Shown here in pieces: positions 1 through 7,516 of a DNA stretch of 35,794 nucleotides (position 1 is its first letter; the number at the start of each line of letters is the position of its first letter). The stretch spans positions 1-35,794 of the forward strand of contig JAFRIR010000063.1 of NCBI GenBank assembly GCA_017432685.1. The letters run 5' to 3'. The DNA is from Flexilinea sp. GTDB lineage: Bacteria; Chloroflexota; Anaerolineae; Anaerolineales; Anaerolineaceae. A program made the position numbers and the translations under genes. The notes under the pieces were generated by a model. The model was not told the origin of the DNA. It worked only from the letters and a program-made list of their open reading frames with translations, and made no database searches.

Positions 1-19
1 CTGTGCTGTGCTGTGCTGT
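1..19. repeat. Pentanucleotide tandem repeat at window edge
   Basis: The window opens with almost four copies of CTGTG. The array may continue to the left, outside the window. Positions 20-251 hold no convincing gene; the minus-strand frame over 122-457 is judged a shadow. Confidence 0.6.
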
Positions 20-251
20 AAAAGCATAGTTTTTCTCCGCATGGCTGTCAAGCCTTTTCCGTATTTTTCAATATTATGATGGTTTGACTGTACTTTATTG
101 GTACGATTCAAACAACATATCCTATCTGTGCAGGATTCCTTCTGCACGGTCTTTTCCCGGTTTCACAAGATGTAACTTTCCGAGGTGAAAATTATACCAT
201 AATACCGAAACCTTTATCCGGAAATGTTCCGGATTGTCACATTCCATTTTT

Positions 252-518
252 TCACAGGCAGGGGAGCCGCCAGGTTTCGATCCACTGGCAGGTGCGGAGC
301 CGCCTGCGGAAATTGCGGTTGGAGTCCAGTTTTTCCCAAAGCTCCGGGCAGATCTCCTGGATCGTTTGGGAGATGTGCAGATACTTGTATTCAAAATCCT
401 TTTCTTTATCTTTGAGGTGAAATTCTTCCCGGAAAACTTCCTGACCGTCCCGGTCAAAATAAAGCGCCAGGCGATCCGGCTCCGGGTTGTTTGAGTAAAT
501 CATGCATTCATGTTCCAT
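252..518 (-). CDS. Hypothetical protein, 88 aa
   Basis: I do not recognise this protein. It is 88 residues long, hydrophilic and charged, with acidic and basic patches (for example KDKEKDFEYKY around residues 36-46) and no signal peptide or membrane segment. The start is well supported: the complement of CCCTCCT at 524-530 gives an AGGAGGG ribosome site six bases upstream of the ATG. The C-terminal 15 residues are rich in Arg, Trp and Cys and look less protein-like than the rest, so an eroded or frameshifted 3' end is possible. It lies on the same strand as the Hsp20 gene but is separated from it by a repeat element and a hairpin, so it is probably a separate transcript. Confidence 0.5.
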   Translation of the reverse strand: MEHECMIYSNNPEPDRLALYFDRDGQEVFREEFHLKDKEKDFEYKYLHISQTIQEICPELWEKLDSNRNFRRRLRTCQWIETWRLPCL

Positions 519-573
519 GAGAGCCCTCCTGGAGATTATTATACTTTACTTGTTGTTATTCAAGGACCCCGGT

Positions 574-642
574 GACGCATCACAAGATACAGCCCTGCTG
601 TGCGGGCTTCGCCGCAGCATCAGAGCAGTCTCCATGTGCTCC
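574..642. repeat. 70-bp interspersed repeat, copy 1
   Basis: This stretch aligns with 23725-23794 over its whole length. The shared blocks are GATACAGCCCT, GGCTTC, CAGC and AGAGCAGTCTCC followed by TGTGCTCC. The inner hairpin AGCCC-N8-GGGCT is perfect in this copy, while the left outer arm has decayed. It lies between two minus-strand genes. Function is unknown; it could be a REP/MITE-like element or a small RNA. Confidence 0.65.
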
Positions 643-665
643 GTCTTGAATAGTTACCTTTACTT

Positions 666-702
666 AAATCATGGAGCCGCGCTTTCACGCGGCCCATGAT
701 TT
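666..702 (-). terminator. Long hairpin downstream of hsp20
   Basis: AAATCATGG(A)GCCGCG pairs with CGCGGCCCATGATTT around a short loop, giving about 15 base pairs with one bulge. It begins 25 bases past the Hsp20 stop. No long U tract follows on the minus strand, so it may be a weak terminator or an mRNA-stabilising hairpin. Confidence 0.6.
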
Positions 703-727
703 ACAAATGGTTAGGAGGTGTGTAATG

Positions 728-1180
728 TCAGTCGCTGATTTTCACAGGGATCGACTTCGGCTTTACTTCCTCTGCCTTGGGGAGAGTCAGAGTCAACACG
801 CCGTTCTTATATTCCGCTTCGGCTTTGTCAGCCTGGACTTCGGAAGGAAGCCGCACGGAGCGGTAATAAGTGAAGTGTTTGTGTTCGCGGACCAGCCAGG
901 TTCCCTTTTCGTCTTCATTTTCAGTGTTCTCATTAGTTTCACCCTTGACGGTCAGAACACCATCGCTGACGGAAATGTCGATTTTATCCTTGTCGATACC
1001 GGGCATCGTGAGCTTCACGCTGAAGGCATCTTCGGTTTCTTTCATGTCCATCCGCGGTGCGTATTCACCGTTTTCGGTCGTACCGGTGATTTCGGTATTG
1101 AAAAGAGCATTGACCAGGCTGTTCATGGTGTCCTGCATGCTGAGGTAACTTCTGTTGGGGTTGTAGCGCATAAATGTCAT
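728..1180 (-). CDS. Hsp20/alpha-crystallin family small heat-shock protein
   Basis: A 150-residue ATP-independent holdase that binds unfolding proteins in the cytoplasm. Residues about 45-140 form the alpha-crystallin domain: a YAPRMDMKET entry strand, a VKLTMPGIDKDKI segment, GVLTVKG, and the characteristic YKNGVLTLTLPK near the C terminus. The protein ends in a short tail with an I-P-V motif (KSIPVKISD), like the I-x-I/V oligomerisation motif of the family. The N-terminal arm (MTFMRYNPNRSYL) is typical of bacterial HspA/IbpA proteins. An upstream in-frame start at 1237 exists, but the ATG at 1180 has a GGAGG site about seven bases upstream and fits the usual length. No CIRCE element is visible; a 15-bp palindrome lies about 150 bp upstream. 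Confidence 0.93.
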   Translation of the reverse strand: MTFMRYNPNRSYLSMQDTMNSLVNALFNTEITGTTENGEYAPRMDMKETEDAFSVKLTMPGIDKDKIDISVSDGVLTVKGETNENTENEDEKGTWLVREHKHFTYYRSVRLPSEVQADKAEAEYKNGVLTLTLPKAEEVKPKSIPVKISD

Positions 1181-1326
1181 AATAATCCTCCGATTTTCTC
1201 TCAAGCCTTTCGGCTGCTTATTTTTGTTTTTCTTCAAGCCACTCTCTCATCGGCTTATGTATAGAATAATAAATCGGAATTATAAGATTTGTATTAGCGC
1301 TGTATTTGTTTTAAAAGTAAATTTTA

Positions 1327-1341
1327 TTAACACAGTGTTAA
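1327..1341. promoter_or_regulatory. Perfect 15-bp palindrome, possible operator
   Basis: TTAACAC-A-GTGTTAA lies in the spacer between hsp20 and higA. It resembles a dimeric repressor site and could serve hsp20, whose possible -10 (TATAAT on the minus strand) is at 1279-1284. It is not the CIRCE sequence. Confidence 0.35.
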
Positions 1342-1390
1342 CGATATGAACAGCTTATTTAGCCCATCCTGTATCTCGGGACAGAGTAAC

Positions 1391-1419
1391 AAAAAAGCCC
1401 ATGCGTTTAGCACAGGCTT
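1391..1419 (-). terminator. Intrinsic terminator of the higBA transcript
   Basis: On the minus strand AAGCCTGTGC pairs with GCATGGGCTT (10 bp, two G-U pairs, 5-nt loop), followed directly by a run of U. It lies about 22 bases past the higA stop. Confidence 0.8.
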
Positions 1420-1441
1420 CAAAAACAGTATTACAGCTGAA

Positions 1442-1753
1442 CTACGCAGGTTCAAGTATCAACGCTGCATTCTCCTGGTTTACAATTTCAAGATCTTCCT
1501 GATATTTATCATAAAAGGTATTTAACAATGAGACCGAAATACCTAATGCTTTCGATAAAGCATCAATTGTGACATCATCCAAATCGAAATCACCTTTAAG
1601 CAGTTCACTAAATTCCTGATCAGACAAATGAATTTGCTCAGCAACTTCATGGCTGGATAAACCTTTATTTTCCATCACTTCAGAAATTAATGTTCCCGGA
1701 GTGATTGCAAAATAATTTTCACTATCTTTTGAGTACATCATATCAAACCTCAA
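1442..1753 (-). CDS. higA: HigA-type XRE-family antitoxin
   Basis: A 103-residue DNA-binding antitoxin of the HigA/VapI class. A helix-turn-helix covers residues about 19-75: ISEVMENKGLSSHEVAEQI, then DQEFSELLKGDFDLDDVTI, then ALSKALGISVSLL. The pattern 'TPGTLI.E...' at the start of the HTH is typical of HigA proteins. The family neutralises the HigB ribonuclease and represses its own operon. Its start overlaps the stop of the toxin gene by four bases (ATGA), implying translational coupling, and the order toxin then antitoxin is the usual higBA order. A good terminator follows. Confidence 0.87.
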   Translation of the reverse strand: MRFDMMYSKDSENYFAITPGTLISEVMENKGLSSHEVAEQIHLSDQEFSELLKGDFDLDDVTIDALSKALGISVSLLNTFYDKYQEDLEIVNQENAALILEPA

Positions 1754-2046
1754 TGATAATCAATTATATCTTCAATACAGACGATTTCTATTTCACCATG
1801 ATTACTTACCGAAAACACCAATCTCAAACCACCGTCAAGTCTCATCGCATAGCATCCCGCATATTCACGCTCCAAGAGATGAATATGACGAAAGCCAATA
1901 TGCAATAATTCATCTAAAGAGGACCCTTTTAAAGATAATAAGCAAACTTCCAACCACTTAGCAGATAGTGTTCCATATTTCTTTATTGCAAGTCGTTTAT
2001 CATTACAAACTCGCTCAAGGTCTCTTGTTCGATAAGTTATCTTCAT
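1750..2046 (-). CDS. higB: HigB-type toxin (RelE/ParE superfamily)
   Basis: A 98-residue protein of the RelE/HigB 'killer protein' family, which cleaves mRNA on the ribosome when freed from antitoxin. The N terminus MKITYRTRDLERVCND fits the family pattern, as do the Lys-Tyr-Gly block (KKYGTLSAKW), LHIGFRHIHLLEREYAGCYAMRL and the terminal strands GLRLVFSV and IEIVCIEDI. I chose the ATG at 2046 over a GTG at 2061 because it matches the family N terminus. There is no clear Shine-Dalgarno site; a TACAAT -10-like hexamer six bases before this ATG suggests a near-leaderless transcript. The gene starts just past the response-regulator stop, so read-through from that gene is also possible. Confidence 0.85.
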   Translation of the reverse strand: MKITYRTRDLERVCNDKRLAIKKYGTLSAKWLEVCLLSLKGSSLDELLHIGFRHIHLLEREYAGCYAMRLDGGLRLVFSVSNHGEIEIVCIEDIIDYH

Positions 2047-2066
2047 AAAAGATTGTACCACATATA

Positions 2067-2801
2067 CTAAAGTTCGGCGTTTTTCCGCTTATAGTCAACG
2101 AAGCGATAGCCGACGCCGCGTTCAGTCAGGATATATTCCGGGTTTGAGGGGTCTTTTTCAATTTTCTGCCGCAGATAATTAATATAAAGCCGCACGTAAT
2201 GGGTCTCGTCACGATATTCATATCCCCAGACCTTTGTCAGCAGCTGGTCGTAAGTCATCACCCATCCCGCGTTCTGCACCAGATGATAAAGCAGGCGATA
2301 TTCCGTCGGGCGCAGCTTCACCAGTTCACCCTCTACCCACACTTCACGCTTGCCGAAATCGATCTTCAGCCGGTCATCCACCTGGATCACATCATTGTCG
2401 CTTCCGCCGGCATTCCCTTCCGTCCGGCGCAGAACCGCTTTCACACGGCTCATCAGTTCTCTCGGGCTGAAGGGTTTGGTGACATAATCGTCAGCTCCCA
2501 GCTCCAAACCGCGGATACGGTCTTCCTCTTCCCCCTTGGCCGTCAGCATGATCACCGGCACCTGGCTGATCTCCCGCAAAATCTGCAGCGTCTCATATCC
2601 GTCCAGACCCGGCATCATCACGTCCAAAATCACCAGATTCGGCATGCGGGAGCGAACCATGTCCAGCGCCTGCTGTCCGGAATTTGCCTCGATCACCTCA
2701 TATCCGTCATGCTCCAGGTTCATGCGAATCATGCGGGCAATCCGGGTCTCATCATCAACCACCAGAATCAAATATCTCTTATGAGCAGAATTTTCTTCCA
2801 T
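2067..2801 (-). CDS. OmpR/PhoB-family response regulator, orphan
   Basis: A 244-residue two-component transcription factor. The receiver domain (residues about 10-125) has the acidic pair D16-D17, the phospho-acceptor D60 in [11 protein letters not shown]87 in MLTAK and K109 in TKPFSP. The OmpR-type winged helix (about 145-240) shows [17 protein letters not shown], the recognition helix region [17 protein letters not shown], and the wing [10 protein letters not shown] start at the ATG at 2801 because an AAGGA site sits eight bases upstream; the ATG nine bases earlier would overlap that site. No histidine kinase lies beside it, so the partner must be elsewhere. higBA follows within a few bases on the same strand. 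Confidence 0.93.
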   Translation of the reverse strand: MEENSAHKRYLILVVDDETRIARMIRMNLEHDGYEVIEANSGQQALDMVRSRMPNLVILDVMMPGLDGYETLQILREISQVPVIMLTAKGEEEDRIRGLELGADDYVTKPFSPRELMSRVKAVLRRTEGNAGGSDNDVIQVDDRLKIDFGKREVWVEGELVKLRPTEYRLLYHLVQNAGWVMTYDQLLTKVWGYEYRDETHYVRLYINYLRQKIEKDPSNPEYILTERGVGYRFVDYKRKNAEL

Positions 2802-2955
2802 CTGTACCATCCTTCACAGGTAAACATTTCACAAACTGTATCGGGAATAAGAACATGACAAAAAATCAGGACCTTCCACGGCTTGTCATCCCCTTTTTTT
2901 TTAGGGAACTTCTAAAAACTCTTAAAATTATATCCTCATTCACAGTTCATTCGTT

Positions 2956-3008
2956 ATGGCGCGGGATTCCAATTGTTTTTTACTCGGGAAATAACCTTCC
3001 CGCGCCAT
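2956..3008. repeat. Perfect 11-bp inverted repeat in spacer
   Basis: ATGGCGCGGGA at 2956-2966 and TCCCGCGCCAT at 2998-3008 can pair around a 31-base loop. A second small hairpin (GGGGGC/GCCCCC) lies near 3015-3033. The spacer from 2802 to 3098 otherwise shows no gene, apart from the heptamer array at its end. Confidence 0.5.
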
Positions 3009-3065
3009 GGTTTCCGGGGGCTATGCAGCCCCCATACCCCCGCCCACAAATTTTTAGAGGTGCCC

Positions 3066-3100
3066 TTATTTCTTATTTCTAATTTCTTATTTCTTATTTC
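3066..3100. repeat. Heptamer array (TTTCTTA class)
   Basis: Five units of TTTCTTA or TTTCTAA abut, and slightly overlap, the stop of the SH3-like gene. On that gene's strand the unit reads GAAATAA. Confidence 0.85.
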
Positions 3101-3581
3101 ACTTTACCGCCCGCAGAAAATCAGACGCAGCCCAGCCGTTCCGCTCCGGATCATCCACTGATTCCAGTTTCCACCACATGTAGTTATTGCGGGAATCCGG
3201 ACCGTCGATGATCTGAAACCGCTCCCCCTCCCGGGCAAGAAAATTCAGATAACCGCCGGTACCCGGCTGCGGACGGACGCTGAGTCCGGTTCCTTCCGTT
3301 CCATAGACCTCCACGATTGTTCCGACTGAAAGGCCGTCCTCTGAAACATAATGGATCTCCAGCGTCTGTGGGACTTTCGTGGCAAAAACCGTCGGTGTCA
3401 GCGTCGGCGCCGGTATGACTGTCATCAGCGCTCTTGCATTTTCGTCTGCAGCCGGACCGGAATTCCCCGGAGCCCGAACTGCAAAATAAAAAAACAGTCC
3501 GATGAAGATCATCATCCCAAATACAATGATCGTCAGGCATGAGCTGACACTGAAAACACGCGGTGAATCATCCGGTTCCAT
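3099..3581 (-). CDS. Membrane-anchored SH3-like domain protein
   Basis: A 160-residue protein with one N-terminal membrane helix (residues about 14-37, CLTIIVFGMMIFIGLFFYFA), then a Pro/Thr-rich linker (VIPAPTLTPTVF), then an SH3b-like domain (about 70-155). The domain contains GTEGTGLSVRPQPG, FLAREGERFQIIDGP and WWKLESV...GWAASDFL. Bacterial SH3 domains of this type usually bind peptidoglycan or cell-surface ligands, so the domain probably faces outside. The start is the ATG at 3581; an in-frame TTG nine bases upstream is possible. There is no Shine-Dalgarno site, and a perfect TATAAT lies only about eight bases before the ATG, as expected for a leaderless mRNA. Confidence 0.75.
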   Translation of the reverse strand: MEPDDSPRVFSVSSCLTIIVFGMMIFIGLFFYFAVRAPGNSGPAADENARALMTVIPAPTLTPTVFATKVPQTLEIHYVSEDGLSVGTIVEVYGTEGTGLSVRPQPGTGGYLNFLAREGERFQIIDGPDSRNNYMWWKLESVDDPERNGWAASDFLRAVK

Positions 3582-3605
3582 AATTTTCAATTATAAACCA
3601 TATTT

Positions 3606-3633
3606 TTGTGGTAATATTTTATGAACTTATAAT
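3606..3633 (+). promoter_or_regulatory. Sigma-70-type promoter
   Basis: TTGTGG (3606-3611) and TATAAT (3628-3633) are spaced by 16 bases. Transcription would begin near 3640, about 45 bases before the 38-codon ORF. Confidence 0.6.
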
Positions 3634-3684
3634 TGTTTATAAGCATAAACAGAGAGAAAGCGAAGGACACCGACAGGACAGAAC

Positions 3685-3801
3685 ATGAAAAGTACAGCGA
3701 ACCTGGTCACATATATGCGCAGCAGCCTTAGTCACGTCAACCACAAAGGCGGTCAGGGTATGTGCAATGCTGTCCGAGTGTGTGCCCGCGTAATGAGCTG
3801 A
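3685..3801 (+). CDS. Candidate small protein, 38 aa
   Basis: A 38-codon ORF with a basic, Cys-containing product. It reads MKSTANLVTYMRSSLSHVNH and continues with KGGQGMCNAVRVCARVMS. It ends in a double stop (TGA TAA) and is followed 17 bases later by a strong intrinsic terminator. A good promoter precedes it, so the region 3640-3848 looks like one short transcription unit. The ribosome site is weak (AGGAC, 6-7 bases before the ATG). I do not recognise the protein. The alternative is that the unit encodes a structured RNA or attenuating leader for the HAD gene that starts 30 bases after the terminator, with the ORF fortuitous or a leader peptide. Confidence 0.4.
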   Translation: MKSTANLVTYMRSSLSHVNHKGGQGMCNAVRVCARVMS

Positions 3802-3818
3802 TAACATAATGATGCGGG

Positions 3819-3848
3819 AAAGACCGGGAAACAAATCCCGGTCTTTTT
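3819..3848 (+). terminator. Strong intrinsic terminator
   Basis: AAAGACCGGGA and TCCCGGTCTTT pair perfectly around a 6-base loop and run into five U. It ends only 29 bases before the HAD phosphatase ATG, so it either insulates that gene or attenuates it. Confidence 0.9.
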
Positions 3849-3877
3849 GCACTTTTCAAAAAGAGGGAGATGAGCAG

Positions 3878-4567
3878 ATGGCCCGATTTGACGCGCTATT
3901 TTTTGACATGGACGGAACATTGGTGGAAAACGGCGCCCTGATGCCGGCAGCATTTCAGCAGGGATTTGCCAACCACGGTCTGAAAATCGAAATCTCTCCG
4001 TGGAAAGGCAGTGGCTGCACCGACTGGGAAGTGATGGACCGGTACCTCAAGGATTTTCCGGAGTTCAGTGATGAACAAAAAGAAGCTCTCAAGGAAGAGA
4101 TCGCCCCGGATGTCAAAAAACTCGTCATCGAACGCGTCCGGCAGCAGGGACTCAAAGCCCTTCCCGGCGCACCGGAGCTCATCAAAATATTGCATAAAAA
4201 AGGGATGATCCCCGGCCTGCTGACCGGAAACATGGAAGAGATCGTCGGTCCGAAACTGGAAGCAGCGGGTATGGATCGCAAAGATTTCCCCTATGGCGGT
4301 TTCGGTGATCACTGTCCGAAACGCTCTATTACCGCACAAAAGGCGCTGGATTCGGCCTCGGCTTATTTCGGACATTCCATCGAACCTGCCCGGGCCCTGA
4401 TCATCGGCGATACACCGAACGACATCGCCTGTGCACGGGCAGTCGGAGCCGCTGTCCTGGCAGTCGCGTCCGGAAAACACAGCATGGAGCAGCTGTTGGA
4501 ACATGATCCTGACTTTCTGCTGCGGGATCTCTCCGACCCGGACGGATTCCTCGAAATTTTACAATAA
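3878..4567 (+). CDS. HAD-superfamily phosphatase (phosphoglycolate phosphatase-like)
   Basis: A 229-residue soluble phosphohydrolase. Motif I is FFDMDGTL with the nucleophile D10 and acid D12. A four-helix type C1 cap fits residues about 20-85. Motif II is GLLTGN, the motif III lysine is probably in HCPKRS, and motif IV is IIGDTPNDIACARAVGA. The cap type and the GDTPNDI motif resemble Gph/phosphoglycolate phosphatases and beta-phosphoglucomutase relatives; the substrate cannot be fixed from sequence. The ATG at 3878 follows a GAGGGAGA site. A terminator sits just upstream, and rel follows on the same strand after about 100 bases containing heptamer repeats. Confidence 0.85.
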   Translation: MARFDALFFDMDGTLVENGALMPAAFQQGFANHGLKIEISPWKGSGCTDWEVMDRYLKDFPEFSDEQKEALKEEIAPDVKKLVIERVRQQGLKALPGAPELIKILHKKGMIPGLLTGNMEEIVGPKLEAAGMDRKDFPYGGFGDHCPKRSITAQKALDSASAYFGHSIEPARALIIGDTPNDIACARAVGAAVLAVASGKHSMEQLLEHDPDFLLRDLSDPDGFLEILQ

Positions 4568-4614
4568 GGGATGAGAAAAAATCGGGGAAAATATATCAAA
4601 CAACAACACATCGC

Positions 4615-4649
4615 TCATTTCTCATTTCTCATTTCTTATTTCTTATTTC
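4615..4649. repeat. Heptamer array (TTTCTTA/TTTCTCA class)
   Basis: Five 7-nt units of TTTCTCA or TTTCTTA end about ten bases before the rel start region. This is one of the few such arrays that precedes rather than follows a gene. Confidence 0.85.
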
Positions 4650-4663
4650 ATTTGAGGTGACCT

Positions 4664-6868
4664 ATGCTTTTAGACGACATATTTGCAAATGTACCTGAAT
4701 CCTATACACAAGCCGATAAAGACCTGATCGAAAAAGCATATTATTTTGCGGAAAAGGCCCATGAAGGACAGAAACGCGCTTCCGGTGAACCCTATTTCAC
4801 TCACTGTGTGGCTGTTGCACTCATCCTGTGCGAGATGAAAGTGCAAAGCATGGTGGTTGCCGCCGCACTGCTCCATGACACCGTGGAAGACACCCCTGTC
4901 ACCACGGAAGACATCACGCGGGAGTTCGGTGCGGAGATCTGCACTCTCGTCGACGGCGTCACCAAGCTGACTCACCTTCCGAACACCAACCGCATCGGCG
5001 GTCCGGTCAACCCCGGAGAGCAGGCCAACGAACAAGACCGGACAACGCTCAATGAAAGCGAAAAAGCGAGACAGAAACAGGAACTGAAAAATGCCACGCT
5101 GCGCAAGACCCTGGTTGCGATGACAAAAGATATCCGCGTGATGATCATTAAACTGGCGGACCGGCTGCACAACATGCGCACGCTTTCCTACACCTCCAAG
5201 GAAAAACAGAAACGCATCGCGCAGGAAACGCTGGACATTTATGCGCCGATCGCCAACGTCCTCGGTATCTGGCGCATCAAATGGGAACTGGAGGACCTGG
5301 CTTTCCGCTATATCCACCCCAATGAATATGCCCAGATCGCCGAAAACCTGGCTGCGACCCACACCCTGCGGGAAAGGGAGATCAACGAGATCATTGAACG
5401 GCTGAAGGACATCATGGACGGCGTCCACATCGAATGTGAGATCACCGGACGGCCCAAACACCTTTATTCCATCTACGGCAAGATGCTGAACCGCAACAAG
5501 CCCTTTGAGCTGCTGCGGGACCTGCGCGGGGTTCGCGTGATCGTCAACACCGTTGCCGACTGCTATGCCGCCCTGGGGCAGATCCACACCCACTGGCGTC
5601 CGATCCCGAACGAATTTGACGACTACATCGCCAACCCTAAGGATAATTTCTACCAATCCCTCCATACTGCCGTGATGTACGACGATAACAAACCGCTGGA
5701 GGTTCAGATCCGTACCTTCGAAATGCACCAGAATGCGGAATACGGTGTTGCCGCTCACTGGCGTTACAAAGGAGCTGTCAACGACCCGACCTTCAACCGG
5801 AGGATCGAATGGCTGCGCTCAGCTATGGACTGGCAGCAGGACGTCTCCGATTCAAACGAATTCGTCGAAGGGATGAAGTCTGATGTGTTTGAAAACCGGG
5901 TTTACGTATTCACGCCTCATCGGGATGTGATGGATCTGCCGGCCGGCTCCACCCCCATTGACTTTGCCTATGCCGTCCACACTGAAGTCGGCCACCGCTG
6001 CCGTGGTGCGAAGGTCAACGGGAAGATCGTCCCACTGAACTATGTACTGAAAGATGGGGATCAGGTCTCCGTCACCACCGCCAAGCAGGGAGGCCCCAGC
6101 CGGGACTGGCTGAACCCCAACACCGGGCTGGTTCACACACAGCGTGCCCGTTCCAAGATCCGGGCATGGTTCAAATGGCAGGACCGGGAACAGAACCTTT
6201 CACAGGGCAGGGAAGCGCTCCGGCATGAACTGACCCGCCTCGGTCTCCAGGATGCGGATCTGAGTGAAATCGCCCCAAAGGTAGGGTACAAAAATACCGA
6301 GGATCTTTATGTAGCTATCGGCTGCGGCGATCTGTCCACCATCCGTGTGATCAATAAGATCAATGAAGAGCTCAAGTCACTAAACCTGGCGCCGGTGCTG
6401 GTTCCGCGGCCCCGTCCGCAGCATTCTGAGTCCGACATCACCGTTCTGGGCGTCGGAAACATCTATACCACCTTCGGGAAATGCTGCAACCCGGCTCCGG
6501 GCGACGACATCATCGGCTATATCACCGTCGGGCGGGGGTGCACCATCCACAAAGTCAACTGCCCCAACATCCAGCGCATCCGCAACACGGAACGTCTGAT
6601 TGCCGTCTCCTGGGGAGAGCCCAAACAGGTCTACTCCGTACCCATCTCGGTCAAAGCCTATGACCGTCAGGGGCTCATTAATGACATCACCAACCTGCTG
6701 GTCAGCGAATCCATCAACCTGGAAAATATCAATGTCAAGACCCAGCATAATTATGTCAACACCGAGATCGTGGTAGACGTGCAGGACATTTCCCAGCTCA
6801 GCCGTCTGCTCAACAAACTGGAAGCCCTGCCGAATGTGATCGAAGCCTATCGAAAAAATCCGGGATAG
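4664..6868 (+). CDS. rel: RelA/SpoT-family (p)ppGpp synthetase/hydrolase
   Basis: A 734-residue stringent-response enzyme that makes and degrades (p)ppGpp. The HD hydrolase domain (about 25-200) keeps H47, the HDTVED motif at 71-76 and KLADRLHNM at 163-171, so hydrolase activity is expected. The synthetase domain (about 240-370) has RGVRVIV, FYQSLHTAV, LEVQIRT and the MHQNAEYGVAAHWRYK signature. At 317-320 it reads EFDD, the acidic EXDD motif associated with synthetase-only RelA, rather than the RXKD of bifunctional enzymes. A TGS domain (about 390-455), a Cys-pair zinc-finger-like region (GKCCNPAPGDDIIGY) and a C-terminal ACT domain follow. Between GVTKL and RKTLVAM there appears to be an extra hydrophilic insert. 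GAGGTGA precedes the ATG. Confidence 0.96.
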   Translation: MLLDDIFANVPESYTQADKDLIEKAYYFAEKAHEGQKRASGEPYFTHCVAVALILCEMKVQSMVVAAALLHDTVEDTPVTTEDITREFGAEICTLVDGVTKLTHLPNTNRIGGPVNPGEQANEQDRTTLNESEKARQKQELKNATLRKTLVAMTKDIRVMIIKLADRLHNMRTLSYTSKEKQKRIAQETLDIYAPIANVLGIWRIKWELEDLAFRYIHPNEYAQIAENLAATHTLREREINEIIERLKDIMDGVHIECEITGRPKHLYSIYGKMLNRNKPFELLRDLRGVRVIVNTVADCYAALGQIHTHWRPIPNEFDDYIANPKDNFYQSLHTAVMYDDNKPLEVQIRTFEMHQNAEYGVAAHWRYKGAVNDPTFNRRIEWLRSAMDWQQDVSDSNEFVEGMKSDVFENRVYVFTPHRDVMDLPAGSTPIDFAYAVHTEVGHRCRGAKVNGKIVPLNYVLKDGDQVSVTTAKQGGPSRDWLNPNTGLVHTQRARSKIRAWFKWQDREQNLSQGREALRHELTRLGLQDADLSEIAPKVGYKNTEDLYVAIGCGDLSTIRVINKINEELKSLNLAPVLVPRPRPQHSESDITVLGVGNIYTTFGKCCNPAPGDDIIGYITVGRGCTIHKVNCPNIQRIRNTERLIAVSWGEPKQVYSVPISVKAYDRQGLINDITNLLVSESINLENINVKTQHNYVNTEIVVDVQDISQLSRLLNKLEALPNVIEAYRKNPG

Positions 6869-7045
6869 AGAAGGAACAAAGAGTAAGGAGTAAAGAGTAA
6901 GGAGTATGGAATAAGGACTAAGGTATAAAATACAGTAATCCTGAATCATTACTCCTGAAACCTGAATCCTGATACCTGAAACCTGAAACCTGAAACCTGA
7001 ATCCTGATCCCTGATACCTGATACCTAAAACCTGACACCTATTCT
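6869..7045. repeat. Mixed heptamer arrays downstream of rel
   Basis: Two classes lie back to back. At 6877-6925 the units are GTAAAGA, GTAAGGA, GTATGGA, ATAAGGA and CTAAGGT. At about 6940-7045 there are roughly a dozen units of CCTGAAA, CCTGAAT, CCTGATA, CCTGATC and CCTGACA. The period is seven throughout. The rest of the spacer to 7165 shows no gene. Confidence 0.9.
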
Positions 7046-7165
7046 CTGATTCCCGAAATCCCTTTACATCCTGGCCTGTTTGTTGTAAAATGTGGCAAGT
7101 TATTCCGGAAGCTTTTTATTAAGTTTTATAAAGTAAGATCATTTCCGGATAAAGGGAGGCTCTAC

Positions 7166-7426
7166 ATGGCTACAAAAATTCGCTGCAAATATCTGGATTG
7201 TGCGTTTTTGGATGAAGGATACTGCATTTCCGCCCAGATCGACCTGGATTCCGACAAGGGATGCCTGACATACCAGTCAAACGATGAACTGCCGCTCGAC
7301 GAGAATCTCGATGAAATCGACAACATCAACGAATGGGAAGATGTGGAAGACGAAGACATCGATGATGAAAACGATGACGACGATCCCTGGATGGACGAAG
7401 AAGACGAAGAAGACGACTATAACTAA
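7166..7426 (+). CDS. Small acidic protein with N-terminal four-Cys module
   Basis: An 86-residue protein in two parts. Residues 1-38 hold four cysteines in the order CKYLDC, GYC and KGC, spaced CX4C-X7-C-X12-C, possibly a metal-binding knuckle reminiscent of the short DUF1540-like Cys modules. Residues 40-86 are overwhelmingly Asp and Glu, ending in DEEDEEDDYN, and are surely disordered. There is no signal peptide. A GGGAGG site lies eight bases before the ATG. Extreme acidic tails of this kind occur in proteins that contact RNA polymerase or basic partners, but I cannot assign a function. A heptamer array begins directly after the stop. Confidence 0.7.
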   Translation: MATKIRCKYLDCAFLDEGYCISAQIDLDSDKGCLTYQSNDELPLDENLDEIDNINEWEDVEDEDIDDENDDDDPWMDEEDEEDDYN

Positions 7427-7459
7427 AATTAGAAATAAGAAATAAGAAATTAGAAATAT
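7427..7459. repeat. Heptamer array (GAAATAA class)
   Basis: Four units of TAGAAAT or AAGAAAT start at the base after the stop codon of the acidic protein, in the sense orientation. Confidence 0.85.
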
Positions 7460-7516
7460 ATCGTTCTTTTGATATTATATTTCTGTCAACTCATAAGTTT
7501 AATTATAGAATACTTG

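Noticed and set aside
260..310. tRNA-like T-arm (AGGTTTCGATCCACTGG)
   Set aside because: No matching acceptor, anticodon or D arm around it; it lies in the coding region of the 88-residue protein.
122..457. 111-residue minus-strand frame
   Set aside because: Low-complexity Ser/Arg/Gly composition typical of a shadow frame, no ribosome site, and it overlaps the better-supported gene at 252-518.
1181..1441. CIRCE heat-shock operator upstream of hsp20
   Set aside because: The palindrome present (TTAACAC-A-GTGTTAA) does not have the CIRCE half-sites or the 9-bp spacer.
4670..5758. 362-residue frame antisense to rel
   Set aside because: It lies entirely opposite the clearly conserved rel gene; such long antisense frames are expected from its codon bias.
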